A DNA stretch of 55,427 nt. It comes from Branchiostoma floridae (lineage: Eukaryota; Chordata; Leptocardii; Amphioxiformes; Branchiostomatidae). Within the stretch, counting starts at the first letter, position 1. Every line of letters starts with the position of its first letter. The stretch spans positions 8,539,013 through 8,594,439 of the forward strand of contig NC_049991.1 of the NCBI RefSeq assembly GCF_000003815.2, read 5' to 3'. The position numbers were made by a program, and so were the translations under genes. Below are positions 44,236 through 54,678 of this stretch, piece after piece. Below the pieces are notes generated by a model, which was not told the DNA's origin, did not search any database, and worked only from the letters and a program-made list of their open reading frames with translations.

Positions 44236-45552
44236 CCCATAAGTAACTTACTACGCAGGACCCTATACTTCAACATATTAAGTGGCAAAGCTTGACATGC
44301 CCACATTGTCTTGATAAAACTTTAAAAGTTGGATAAGAGAGGGGAATACTTTTTACTGAACATGCCTCGAGGAAACATAAAACCTCCTTAATGTAGGAAA
44401 TTCTATCTCTCCATGCAATTGATTAGAGAAAGTCATAGTTAAGTTTTCCGTTAACTTTACGAGTTCGACACTTTTAATCCGGGCTGAAGCATTGTATAAT
44501 CATGACGATGAATTATGTAAACCGTGGTTTTAGTCAAACGTGTATGATTCTACATTACAATCTTCATAAAACGCCGGAAGACATCTATTGAGGAAGAATT
44601 GAATATTTTTTACAGTAACCTCAACAGCATTACCAGTCCTATATCGATCATCTCCACTGTCGACGTCCTCACACCTTGACTACGTCGGTCCGGTGTCGGT
44701 CCGCTGTCATATGTGAAAGTCTCAGTCAACATTAGGGGGTAAGCACTCAAAACAACAACGTTTATAATGCAACATAACTACTTGTTGTTATCTCCTTTTT
44801 ATGCTCGTCAATAACAGATAAATATTTTCATTCTATTGGGATTCTTCTTGGATCTTGCTATGTAATGATTTATAGATAGTCATCAACCTGTGAAATGCGA
44901 GTGATGTACAGAGACGACAGGGAACAAAAGCTCCTCCATGTTTTTGTAAAACTGTATAAAAACTCCGTGAGTCAGGGGAATCCCGTTTGTCACTTGCTCC
45001 CGGATCCCCAGCTTTGTCACACAGGCTTCTTATTTATTTGCGCATGCCCAAATGGCCACGATGATGCGTGGAAAGTACCTATGAGTAAGGCGACGTATGA
45101 GTCTGGGGAGTCCCATTCGTCACTAGCCTCACAACGCAGGCGCCTCAGCGTTTGTTTGCGCAGGGCCAAAAGACTTATTGCGCAGTGGAAATTCGCTCAA
45201 AGGTACAAGCATAACGAATACGACGTCACCCAATTGAACTTATGCTTGTCGTCGTTTTCGTGGCAGTGTAGGGACTCTTGGTCCGTATGCGTTATCATTA
45301 GATCATAATGATTTTAATTTGTGAATGTGTAGATTTCTAAACATTACAAATAAAATGGACACAGCAAAATAATGAGTTGATCTTCGTCAGAAAGTAAAGG
45401 CCAGTCTATGCACGTTATTTTTATAGTAAAATGGTCGCAAAAGCTTTTGGTACTTAACTCTTTAAATGTTTTCCGCAATACTATATAGTGGACAGGTAAG
45501 GCATTATTCAAAGCAGAAAAGCAAGTTTTTTCAACCACCTCGAGAAAAGTTA

Positions 45553-45707
45553 GACTCTACCAGGCTTCGTGGATCGGTGGTCTAATTGTCGAAATTGGAC
45601 AAATAGAATCTATAGTACGCTAGGGGAGTTAGCCGGCCAGAAGAGTACGTTTCCTCACCACGAAGTGAGGATAATGATTCTACCGATCCACGGAGCCTGG
45701 TAGAGGC
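45553..45707. repeat. MITE family ctctaccaggc, copy 1
   Basis: 155 bp with inverted ends ctctaccaggcttcgtggat and atccacggagcctggtagag, flanked by TA on both sides. A second copy in the opposite orientation is at 48086-48236. Confidence 0.8.
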
Positions 45708-46121
45708 TAAGGCAGGTCACTTGTTTGAATAAGCCAGCCGCAGCATGCGCACAAGATCGACTGAGCTGTTAAAAAGCCACATCAAAGGAATTAATGAATA
45801 TTGTACATTATATGTACCTGATGTTTAGACAAAACGTGTCCGGAGTTCTTCATATTGTACGTAGTCTCTGCCAGACTATAAGTAAGTCGGTTATAGTTCT
45901 CAGCTGGCCGGCTTACTCTTCTTTTAGTTCCATTTCTACGTGTTTTTTTCAGCAACCCGGAGTCTGGTAGAGACTTAGTGAATATATTCGAATAGAATGA
46001 GTACCACTTTCTGAAAGGACTCGTTGTCGGCAAATTAAGCCAACAGTAAACAAGGACTTCGTCGGTTACCAGCGATTGGCCCTATGGCCCACGAGTCACG
46101 ACACATTGCTTGAGCTTAACT

Positions 46122-46505
46122 GCGTGTGTTGCCTGCTAGCCACTACTGCCGTGTTTGAGTCGTCTTCTTGTAAGTACCAAATGCGTGCAACACAACGGCT
46201 GTAGTGATATGCAAATACTGGACACTACTACTAGACAATTCTTCAAGACATTTAGTTTCAGCTATCAAACGTGTCTCCACACTTTTGCGTCCACTTTCAC
46301 AGGTGCAAAGATACTAGAGATACAGTCAAAAAGCTAGTCCATACGTATTACAATTGTGGATTCTTGTTTGACAACCCCATCACCACTGAAAGGGCTAGAT
46401 AGGTCTAACAGCGTTGTGTTTAGATATTCAGTCCCAAAGACGAAGTAAAAGTAAAGAGCGGAAAACTCGGGCACAATGGCGACTGCAGTCCTGGCACCTT
46501 GCAAG
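46122..46505 (+). promoter_or_regulatory. promoter-like segment, copy 2, upstream of the death-domain gene
   Basis: It directly precedes the predicted start codon at 46609. It ends in acaatggcgactgcag, a YY1-like site. It is therefore a likely promoter and 5'UTR. Confidence 0.45.
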
Positions 46506-46559
46506 AATATGCTGTATTTGCTCACGAACATGTACAGAATAATGAATTCAGATGAATAA
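46476..46559 (+). CDS. upstream ORF before the death-domain gene
   Basis: The ATG at 46476 opens 27 codons (MATAVLAPCK ... MNSDE) and stops 49 bases before the ATG at 46609. If transcription starts in the promoter-like segment, this would act as a uORF and reduce translation of the main frame. No evidence that the peptide itself matters. Confidence 0.35.
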   Translation: MATAVLAPCKNMLYLLTNMYRIMNSDE

Positions 46560-46608
46560 AATATAATTTTCTACTTCGTAAAGTGAAGTGCGTCTATAGA
46601 AGAGGACC

Positions 46609-46651
46609 ATGGCGAAAGTGAAGGAGGCCATTGAGGCAGAAGATGAGTATG
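46609..46651 (+). CDS. death-domain gene exon 1
   Basis: 14 codons plus one base. I chose the donor at 46652 (GTACTG) over GTATGG at 46647 because only the former keeps the frame into exon 2. Confidence 0.6.
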
Positions 46652-49600
46652 GTACTGTTATCAATAAAATCTACCCTTTCTATAGACAAACATATGTTGT
46701 TGTACTAGCGTAAAACTACCATGCTAAACAAACAATCATATTTAAAAAAATGTTGATTTTGCAGTCCTTTACCATTTAGAAGAATTACAGCACTTTTACA
46801 TTGATTATGCAAATTAGGGACATCTTTGCATAATTGATATCTGTTAATGTTCCACCAGCCATAAACTACATATATGACAGGTATTTGAGTCCCACAATGG
46901 CAAACACTATAAATATAGATTTCCCTCATTAAGTATGCAAATTAAGTGCCAGTTTGCATAATTTGCACTTGATTATGTACATCTCTGTCAAAGCTGCCTA
47001 TATACCAAATATCATCTAAATTTGTTGTTCCCTTGTCCAGTTATCCTCCTTAGAAGATTTTGAGAAAACGCCCCTGCAGTTCCAGAGGAACCTGCTAGAG
47101 GACCCGAATACACACCACCTATTCCCTACGTCACAAGCTATCTGCCACCAAAAAAATCAAGACCATAGCACATCCAGGTCAAAAGATACAAAAATAGGAA
47201 TTTCTGCTGCAATACCAAGGTCACATACCAGGGGACCCAAATTGACCTTGACCTTCGTCTTCCCAACACCTACCTATATACCAAATATCATGACAATTTA
47301 TCCAGAGCTTCTTGAGTTATACTGACCACAAATATCCGGAAACACAAACACACAGACAGACACACACACACACATGTCAGACACAGACACAAGGACAGAC
47401 AGACACACCCAAAACTATATCTCCATTTTTCATGGAGATAACTATTACAAGCCCCTATTCAACAAGCACAATTGGTATTAGATAGTATAATATGCATTAC
47501 GTATTCAACAAGTGCAATTGGTGAGCCATTCATGATCAGTTGAACTGCAATGTATTTAAAAACTTGCGGAGGATAGCTGATAGAATTAAGGGTTAATGAC
47601 CCGCCCCGAGGTGTATATGGTGTCATAATGCCTGGTCCTTTGCTATAACTACTGAATAAAACCACCGATGTGAGCGAAGCGAACGAGGTGGTTTTATGAG
47701 GTGGTTATAGCAAAGGACTAGGCGTTATTACACCATGTACACCGAGGAACAGGCGGGTCATTAACGTTATTATCATATAGCCTACCCAAACTTGCAAACT
47801 CCTGTTTGATGCATAGATCTCTTGGTACTATACATGTGAATTCCTTTGTCGAATTTCTGAAAATTTACATTTGTTCTTTGGTACATGCATATGTAAGGAG
47901 ATTACACGTTGTATTTTAAAACAAAAATTTCCACAGAAAATATTCCAAACATTGCAGGCTTTTTAGAACTACAAAACTCATTATCAATGTTAGAAGGAGC
48001 CATTCCCCCTTGCAGTCTGTACTTATTCTCTCTGCTCTGGCATATGTTTCGCTCCTTTTTATTGGCCGATGCCTGCATATAGCTAGCCTCTACCAGGCTC
48101 CGTGGATCGGTAGAATCATTATCCTCACCACGAAAAAAACGTACTCTTCTGGCCGGCTAACTCCCCTAGCGTACTATAGATTCTATTTGTCCAATTTCGA
48201 CAATTAGACCACCGATCCACGAAGCCTGGTAGAGTCTAGCATATTGCTTACTTTCTTGTGTGTATCGCTACTTTTGATTGGTCAAAATGAATCGACACCG
48301 GCACCGGTGTCGATTTGCATCGACACTGGTGCCGGCGTCGATTCATTTTGACACTGGTGCGGGTGTCGATGCAAATCGACACCGGTGCGATTCATTCTGA
48401 CCAATCAGAGGAGCGATACCCACCTGCCTGGCCTGAATCTTTGTGTTACGGCGTCATAACCAACGTGGAACAGGGCCTTCTGATTGGTCCGCAGCACCTG
48501 GCTATATGATAATTTCTCTTACATCTTGACATTGGTATTTATCTCCATGAAAAATGGATATATAGTTTTGGGTGTGTCTGTCTGTCCGTGTGTCTGTTTG
48601 TGTTTCCGGATATTTGTGGTCAGCATAACTAAAACCCTCTGGATGGATTGCCATGATATTTGGTATGCGGGTAGGTGTTGGAAAGACGAAGGTCAAGGTC
48701 AATTTTGGGCCCCTTGGTCTGTGACCTTGGTATTGCACCAGAAATTCCGTTTTTTTGTATCTTTTGACCTGAATGTGCTATGGTACTGATTTTTTGGTGG
48801 CAGATAGCTTGTGACGTAAGCATAGGTGGTGTGTGTTTGGGTCCCCTAGCAGGTTCCTCTGGAGCTGCAGGGGCATTTTCCTCAAAATCTTCTTAGGAGG
48901 ATAACTGGACAAGGGAACGACACATTTAGATGATATTTGGTATGCAGGTAGCTTAGACAGAGATGTACATAATCGAGTGCAAATTATGCAAACTGGCACT
49001 TAATTTGCATAATTAATGAGGGAAATCTATACTTGTGGTGTTTGCCATTGTGGGACTCAAATACCTGTCACATGTAGTTTGTGGCTGGTGGAACATTAGC
49101 AGATATCAATTATGCAAATCCTAAGTTCCTAAATTGCATAATCAATGTAAAAGTCCTATAATTCTTTTAAATGGTAAATGATTGCACAATCAACATTGTG
49201 ACCAGTGTAAGTTATCTAAATGTGTACATAACCAAGCATAGATTATGCAAATGTGGACATCATTTACATAATCAGACTGATTCATGGAGATACGAGGTAT
49301 CCGAACTCTTGTTTCAGTCTATTCTACTTCATGTTCAACTCATGTCCCTGAGTCTCCCTCTATTTTGTTCAGATGAAAGCTTCACTGACCAGCCTGAGGG
49401 TGCTACCTGCGATCCAAGGACCAGCATCATACTACCAACAGGTACCGCTTCAATCTACCGTTGTGATACCGCACCCCTCTGGAACAAAGATCATTTATGC
49501 AAATGTTGTAATTTAAATAGAAGACAAATTTTTGGAATAGAATGTAGATTATCTAGCAAAGAGAGAAATGAATTGTATATGGCTGTACAAAACCTATTCA

Positions 49601-51916
49601 TACACTTAAGTTCTGTAGAAAAATCTATATTCCTAATGCAACTAGACAAACCATCGATCATAAAGCATATCTGCTCTTTTATCGCTGTCATAACTGAGAA
49701 GCGAGGAGTAGTTCAATTTAGGCAACAAAACTTTTATATTGCCTTTCTTCAACATGTTTAAGCCGGTGTAACAAAAATGTGCAATAAAGTACTCTCCAAG
49801 CAGAGGTTAGGCTCCGGCTGTTTTTTATCGGTTTTTTAGTCGTTTTTATCGGGCTTTCTATTTTGTCATTTTTTTTCGTTGTGTCCGGCCCTAGGTTTTG
49901 ACACAGCAAGATATAAAAAAAAAATAGAAAGCCCGATAAAAACGACTAAAAAAACGTTCACTACACACCCGGAGCCTAACCTCTGCTTGGAGAGTACAAT
50001 AAAGGTCTTCATTCAGTTATTCATTTAGATATTTTTAAGAAGCCTGCCTTTGTATAGGAAATAATATCTTGAATCAGTATTTAAGTAAAGGTAAGGCAAA
50101 ACGTACGTCGTGGCATTGCCATGAAATGAAATGCCACAAAGACATAATTCCTTAAGTCTTATTTTTGTTTCAGACCTGAAACCAGCTTTTCACATCGTTG
50201 TGAAGTATATGCATGACAAATGGATGGAGCTTGGGTATCATCTTGGACTTGAACATCCTGACATCATTGGAACAGAGAAGAGATTTCACGGGGATACAAA
50301 AGCATGCTGTAGATCAGTACTTTCGCAGTGGAAGGATAAAAATGGGAGAAGAGCTACCTGGATACAACTGCAAAAGATCGTTACCGAAACCGGCAACAAA
50401 GATGTGTCAGAAAAACTGCAGAAAAAGCTTTGTAAGTTGATTGGTGCTTTGTTTGAGTTTTCAACATGAAAGTTGGCAAGTAAGTAAATAATGAAGTCAA
50501 ACGCCCCCATGAAAAGCTTTTAATAAAATGAATAATAATAATATGAAAGTATATTTACTATCAAGTTTCTGGAAATTATTGAGAAATGCTGTTCACTTTA
50601 CTTCCAACACGTACTGAAATCAACACTGTAGGGACTCCCCAGAGACGGGGGTGACATAGACTAAATGATACGTTTCCATTCATTCTGTGAACAACGTCGA
50701 TAGAGTTCGTCCGAAAAGTTAGAGGGGTAAGTCCCTACAGTGTTGATTACAGTGTTGGAAGTGTTAGCATTTTTCTATGATGTATTATAGGTGAACTTTT
50801 TTGTCACAATTATTCAAAACTGAAAAACAATTCAAGACAAAAAATGTGATATTTCGAAACATTGTGATAAGTTGTTGTGTTTCTTTATCTTTCTACTGGT
50901 GAATTAATGACATAGGCCCACTCTAACTGATGTTTTAACAAGTAGCCAATTGCTAGTTTGTATGATCACGGATTTCGGCTGAAAAACATTTTTGAACTAA
51001 ATAAAGTTAACGTGATATCATATACTGTAAATGCATTTAAGTTCGTGGGGATTTAATTTCGTGGTAGCGGCAGAAAGGACTTTTCGCGGTGGTTTTATAT
51101 TTGCGGTAACACCATAGACTACAGTCTAGTACTATAGTAGAAAAATGTTCGTGGTGGTTTTAAGTTCGCGGTGAAGTGGTCACCGCGAATATTGCGAACA
51201 TTAATCCACCGCGAACATTTCTGCATTTACAGTAGACAGTTTTGATTATGCCTAGCTGTCATCAAGATATCTTTAAAAAAAATCTATTCTTTCTTTTTTC
51301 GCCCATCAATGCAGGCTGTTTCAATGAGAAATACTGGAAAGACCCAATGGACATGGCTGTGTTCCTGAGCGAAGACGTTGTTTATGACATGTATGCATCT
51401 TCAGGTGACCCACAATTCATGATGTATCTTGAGAGTATAGTATTTGGTGATTACTTCACTCATGCTCTTCAGGTTGAGAGCAATGAGCAGTCTGAGCAGC
51501 AGGTGGCCAAGTCTAAGGAACTAAGGGAATCTTACGATGCTCTAAACTCAGAAAAAGCAAGGTATTTGAAGTTGAGAATGCTCAAATGTCGCATGATGCT
51601 AAAAGAAGAGAATGATCGGATGGAAAGGGAACTAGGTTTGATACCAGCAATAGAAGATAACATGCCAGGTCCATTCAAAGTTATCGAAAGAGAAAGCCGT
51701 CAAAAGAATCATGACTCTGGCTTTGAATCAACAGCAACAAAGTCTCATACTGGCTCATCTGCTGACCCTTCCCTGGCTAGAGCTAAAGACAAGGTGCCAA
51801 TAAATGACACAGTAGATGAGCTGGATGAAGATTCCAGCTCTGATGAGGCCAGCTACCAAACAGCTAGTGATGGTGAGTCAACTGATTTTAACGATGTAAA
51901 ATGGTTTGAGCAATGA
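46609..51916 (+). CDS. death-domain protein with coiled coil and acidic tail (4 exons)
   Basis: Exons 46609-46651, 49373-49441, 50174-50431 and 51315-51916 sum to 972 nt, 323 residues, with all phases agreeing. The start is the first in-frame ATG after the promoter-like segment (MAKVKEAIEAEDEY). Residues 38-124 form a death-fold domain: AFHIVVKYMHDKWMELGYHL, then LEHPDIIGTEKRF, VLSQWKDKNGRRATWIQLQK and VSEKLQKKL, in the spacing of helices 1-6 of death domains. Residues about 125-175 are unassigned. Residues about 177-235 are charged and heptad-like. The tail is acidic and Ser-rich with DSGFES at 257-262, a match to the beta-TrCP phosphodegron DSGxxS of IkB proteins. Death domains assemble signalling complexes such as those of RIPK1, FADD or MyD88. 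I cannot assign an orthologue; no other domain is visible. Confidence 0.82.
46771..47443 (-). repeat. left arm of a long inverted repeat
   Basis: The reverse complement of 48539-49174 with moderate divergence and indels. Shared blocks include tatctccatgaaaaatgg, gtgtttccggatatttgtgg, aaggtcaaggtcaatttggg-like and tggtggcagatagcttgtga. Fragments of the same family are at 2815-3265. Confidence 0.8.
47592..47764. repeat. palindromic MITE
   Basis: gttaatgacccgcc and ggcgggtcattaac are perfect inverted ends. Inner blocks tcctttgctataac and gttatagcaaagga also pair. About 173 bp. Confidence 0.75.
48086..48236. repeat. MITE family ctctaccaggc, copy 2 (inverted)
   Basis: 151 bp, the reverse complement of 45553-45707 with few changes, flanked by TA (48084-48085 and 48237-48238). 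Confidence 0.8.
48262..48419. repeat. palindrome with cgacaccgg repeats
   Basis: The ends gtatcgct and agcgatac and the inner gattggtcaaaatgaatcga and ttcattctgaccaatca pair. The core is made of alternating gtgtcgat/atcgacac motifs. Confidence 0.7.
48539..49174 (+). repeat. right arm of a long inverted repeat
   Basis: Pairs with 46771-47443, leaving a spacer of about 1.1 kb. It ends in AT-rich attatgcaaa units. Confidence 0.8.
49373..49441 (+). CDS. death-domain gene exon 2
   Basis: 69 nt between TTTTGTTCAG and GTACCG: DESFTDQPEGATCDPRTSII and LPT. Phase 1 in and out. The frame stays open past the donor to a stop at 49761. Confidence 0.75.
49442..49761 (+). pseudogene. retroelement-like open segment in intron 2
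   Basis: It continues exon 2 in frame: HLCKCCNLNR, then SSKERNELYMAVQ, VEKSIFLMQLDKPSIIKHIC and FIAVITEKRG. The pattern resembles the cysteine-containing C-terminal tails of non-LTR pol proteins. It is low-confidence similarity from memory; no RT block is present. Confidence 0.4.
49792..49994. repeat. MITE with 18-bp perfect ends
   Basis: ctctccaagcagaggtta and taacctctgcttggagag are inverted ends flanked by TA. Inner tttttatcgggctttcta and tagaaagcccgataaaaa also pair. 203 bp in intron 2. Confidence 0.85.
50174..50431 (+). CDS. death-domain gene exon 3 (the death domain)
   Basis: 258 nt between TTGTTTCAG and GTAAGT; one exon encodes nearly the whole death fold (residues 38-124). W at KWMELG and W at SQWKDK sit where conserved Trp residues of death domains fall. 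Confidence 0.88.
50600..50761. repeat. MITE with atcaacactgtagggact ends
   Basis: acttccaacac ... caacactgtagggact on the left pairs with agtccctacagtgttg ... gtgttggaagt on the right. 162 bp in intron 3. Confidence 0.75.
51025..51232. repeat. palindromic MITE, family ctgtaaatgc, copy 3 (complete)
   Basis: 208 bp. Ends ctgtaaatgcatttaagttc and tctgcatttacag are inverted, flanked by TA. Interior blocks ttcgcggtgaagtggtcacc and ccgcgaac occur in the other two copies. It lies about 80 bp before the exon-4 acceptor. Confidence 0.8.
51315..51916 (+). CDS. death-domain gene exon 4 (coiled coil and acidic tail)
   Basis: 602 nt after CATCAATGCAG, ending at a TGA (51914-51916). It reads CFNEKYWKDPMDMAVFLSED, then a charged helix rich in E/K/R, DSGFES at 51713-51730, and DELDEDSSSDEASYQTASDG near the end. 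Confidence 0.88.
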
Positions 51917-54678
51917 ATGTGCCAGACCTCTGAGGATGTTAGGACAAGTTAGCTGAGAGTAGAACATCTGCTACCATACCAGATAGTGGGTCATTCTCCA
52001 AAGATAACGATTTGCCTGGTAGCCAAACTAACCGAAATCTTGAAAATCATTCAGAAACAAATTGCTTGCAATTGGAAGAAACTGTTTGAGGTTCATTTGA
52101 TGTATACACTGCTATTTTCAATGGAAATGAAGTTTCTTCTAGTCAGCAGTGAGTTGTTAGTGTCCAGATGTTTCTTGAAGAAAAAAAAAGTTTAACATAT
52201 TGCTGCAATTGACTTCATAGAATTATGAAGTGAACCCGGGTTTTTGTAGCTAATGACAAGTATTTCTTGCTTTTATTAGTTAGTAAAGGTGTGCTGATGT
52301 ACATTTTGCAGTCCACTGATTTACAAGCTTGACCATGTACATCGAGGCTTTATGACACTATTTTGTATGTCTGTTCTAGCAGTTTTCTGTGATTCACATA
52401 GTGGTCAGTAATGTGAGGTACCTTGTATATAATAATTGATGATGGTTGTAAAATGTTTGTATCATTTCTATCTTTAAAGGCACTATGTCATCAAATTGGA
52501 GTAGCTTTGAAATATGTCAGACATTAGATTTACATGTAAGTAGTAATCTTTCTTTAAGTCTATGAGTAAGTCTGACTCAGTGTAAATGAAGAAAAGATGA
52601 TGAGGTACCTTTAATACCTGTTAAAGTCTTTTTACATGTTGGTCATGACTTCACAGATGGACACCCAAAATGTAATGATTCACCTCACTGTTGCAAATCT
52701 TTGCCTGTAGTCTTGATGGGCTTAGAGGTCCTTTTTATGGTGACAATGGTACATGTGGATGTGCAGATGTCCATAAAGTCATGTCAGCGTATATGTGGCA
52801 TAAACTAGCATGTGTGCTGACTGAATTCTTCAGATACAAGTTATGTATGATAGTTGACATTTACAGACTCAATGTGTGTTTTATTGCTGCAACCCTTGCA
52901 TTTGTATTCATGTTTTACAATATATTTGTTTGCCTCTGAATGATACATTTCATGTGTGTCAGTATCAAGAATGCCAACAAAGGCAAACTAGCAATTGTAT
53001 AATTCATAAGATAAATATGTCTTACAGTTTAAGATGCATAATTGACACACAGAAAAAATGGGAAACTTAAGTTTGGTCAATTGCAATTTTGCTTGACAGT
53101 TCAGCAGTGTCATATGCATTGTATACCATCTGGTATGTGACCATGCTTTTGCAGGATGCTTAGCAGCTGAACATGCATGTGACTCACAAGTGCATTTTTT
53201 TTGCTGCCAATGGTAAAATGAGCCTATCTATACAGCTTATTCTGATGTAATAAAATCAGGTAGCACATCAGCCAAATACATAAGCCATAGACCATATGAA
53301 AGCTGAACATTGAAAGCAATAGTCAGTTGAGCATTGCACACACAGTTCTACATGCTCAGTGGCAATGGTTATGATTGCCAGTCTAAGAAATCTGATAGTG
53401 GAAGAACAATGTGTTACAATGCATGGGGAAGAATTGAAATGACAGAATGTACAAATAAATATAGGATGACAACTTTACAATAGAATCTTTGCTGTTTTGC
53501 TTCGTGACAATTGGAATCCAATGTCTTTGCTCCACCAAAGTACATAATACAAAAAGTCATGATACAGAAATCAATAAAACATCAATCAATCAGCCATATC
53601 TATTGTAAGTTATTGTGTACAATCAATTTACTTTTAATGTTGAATGCTGTAAGACTATTGCATTGTCCAATGTCAATTACTCTTTCTGCTTGAAATTATA
53701 CAAAGAAAACTATAATAATAGCATATAATGATTCTAAATATAATAGCCATCGATGTTTGTACTGGTTTTGTCTCATCCCAACTTTTTTCTCTCATCTTTT
53801 AAACTTTTTTTTGAAGGTGAAGCCTAGAGATTTTGTAGATGAATTGAAAAACAACTGAGCACCAAACCAGCCTGGTCTTATTTTTTTTAAAGTAATTCTT
53901 AAGCTGCATATCTATTCTGAATATTCACGTGATAGCACATGCATGTTACTGTGTCGCAGCAACTGATGACTATTTGTACATGCATCTTAAAATATATACA
54001 ATCACTTGATGTTTTCAAGTTTACTTCACCCAAAATCTTCCCTTGAAACAAACTGTCTGAGGATCGTGGGGAAAACAATTAATGCCTTATACCTATCTGA
54101 ATAGCTGCAGTTTAATTTATATATAATATATACATATTCACACATGTATGATTAGCAATCCAGCTGAATCAAATTGATGATCTTCACCTTTTTCTTCCAA
54201 GCTACGTGATGGTAGTTATCCCAGTCCCAGTTTTCTCACAAGACTTGCCAATCTTCCATCAAGTCTCTGACTTTGATGTGTGCTGTCCAATTCACCTGGG
54301 GCAAAAGTGGATGATTCTATTAGAATCGCTTACAAGTTGATCTGCTTCAGAATGTTAGCTATCTATGAGTCCTTCACCTAAAGGGTTGGAATGTATTACA
54401 TAATTGGATTGCAACAAGATTTTGCCATTGTCTAAAAGAAAAGAAAAAATTATATCAAGGCCACAAAAATTTCAAATCTTAATGTTCAAAAATGAAAGAA
54501 ATAGTCTAAAAAAACTAGTATTGAAGAACTAAAATATGATATAAAAGGAATGCATAGGACTGTAGGATGCCAGCCAGTAGTTGGAGTTTAACAATAAGTC
54601 ATCATTGGAGTGAATACAAAAATCAACTCCCATATATTACCATGGGAGTTTACTGGTTTACTTAATAAATATCTCTTG
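51917..54678. other. 3' region between the death-domain gene and the second kinase
   Basis: AT-rich, probably 3'UTR of both convergent genes. Plus-strand AATAAA candidates are at 53249, 53454 and 53573. No exon or mobile element recognised. Confidence 0.5.

Larger units (their letters stand above)
43076..46608. other. repeat-rich upstream region of the death-domain gene
   Basis: It holds two copies of a promoter-like segment (43819-44235, 46122-46505) and a TA-flanked MITE (45553-45707). A plus frame at 44895-45308 of 137 codons contains a weak internal duplication (gagtcaggggaatccc against gagtctggggagtccc) and no known motif, so I do not call it a gene. Confidence 0.4.
46652..49372. other. 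intron 1 of the death-domain gene, packed with inverted repeats
   Basis: It contains both arms of a long inverted repeat (46771-47443 and 48539-49174), a palindromic MITE (47592-47764), the second ctctaccaggc MITE (48086-48236) and a palindrome of cgacaccgg motifs (48262-48419). No exon was seen. Confidence 0.6.

Noticed and set aside
44895-45308. 137-codon plus-strand ORF
   Set aside because: No recognised motif, no splice sites in phase, and a weak internal DNA duplication suggests repeat origin.
51986-52195. 69-codon ORF after the death-domain stop
   Set aside because: Lies in the probable 3'UTR, lacks a splice acceptor in phase and has no similarity.
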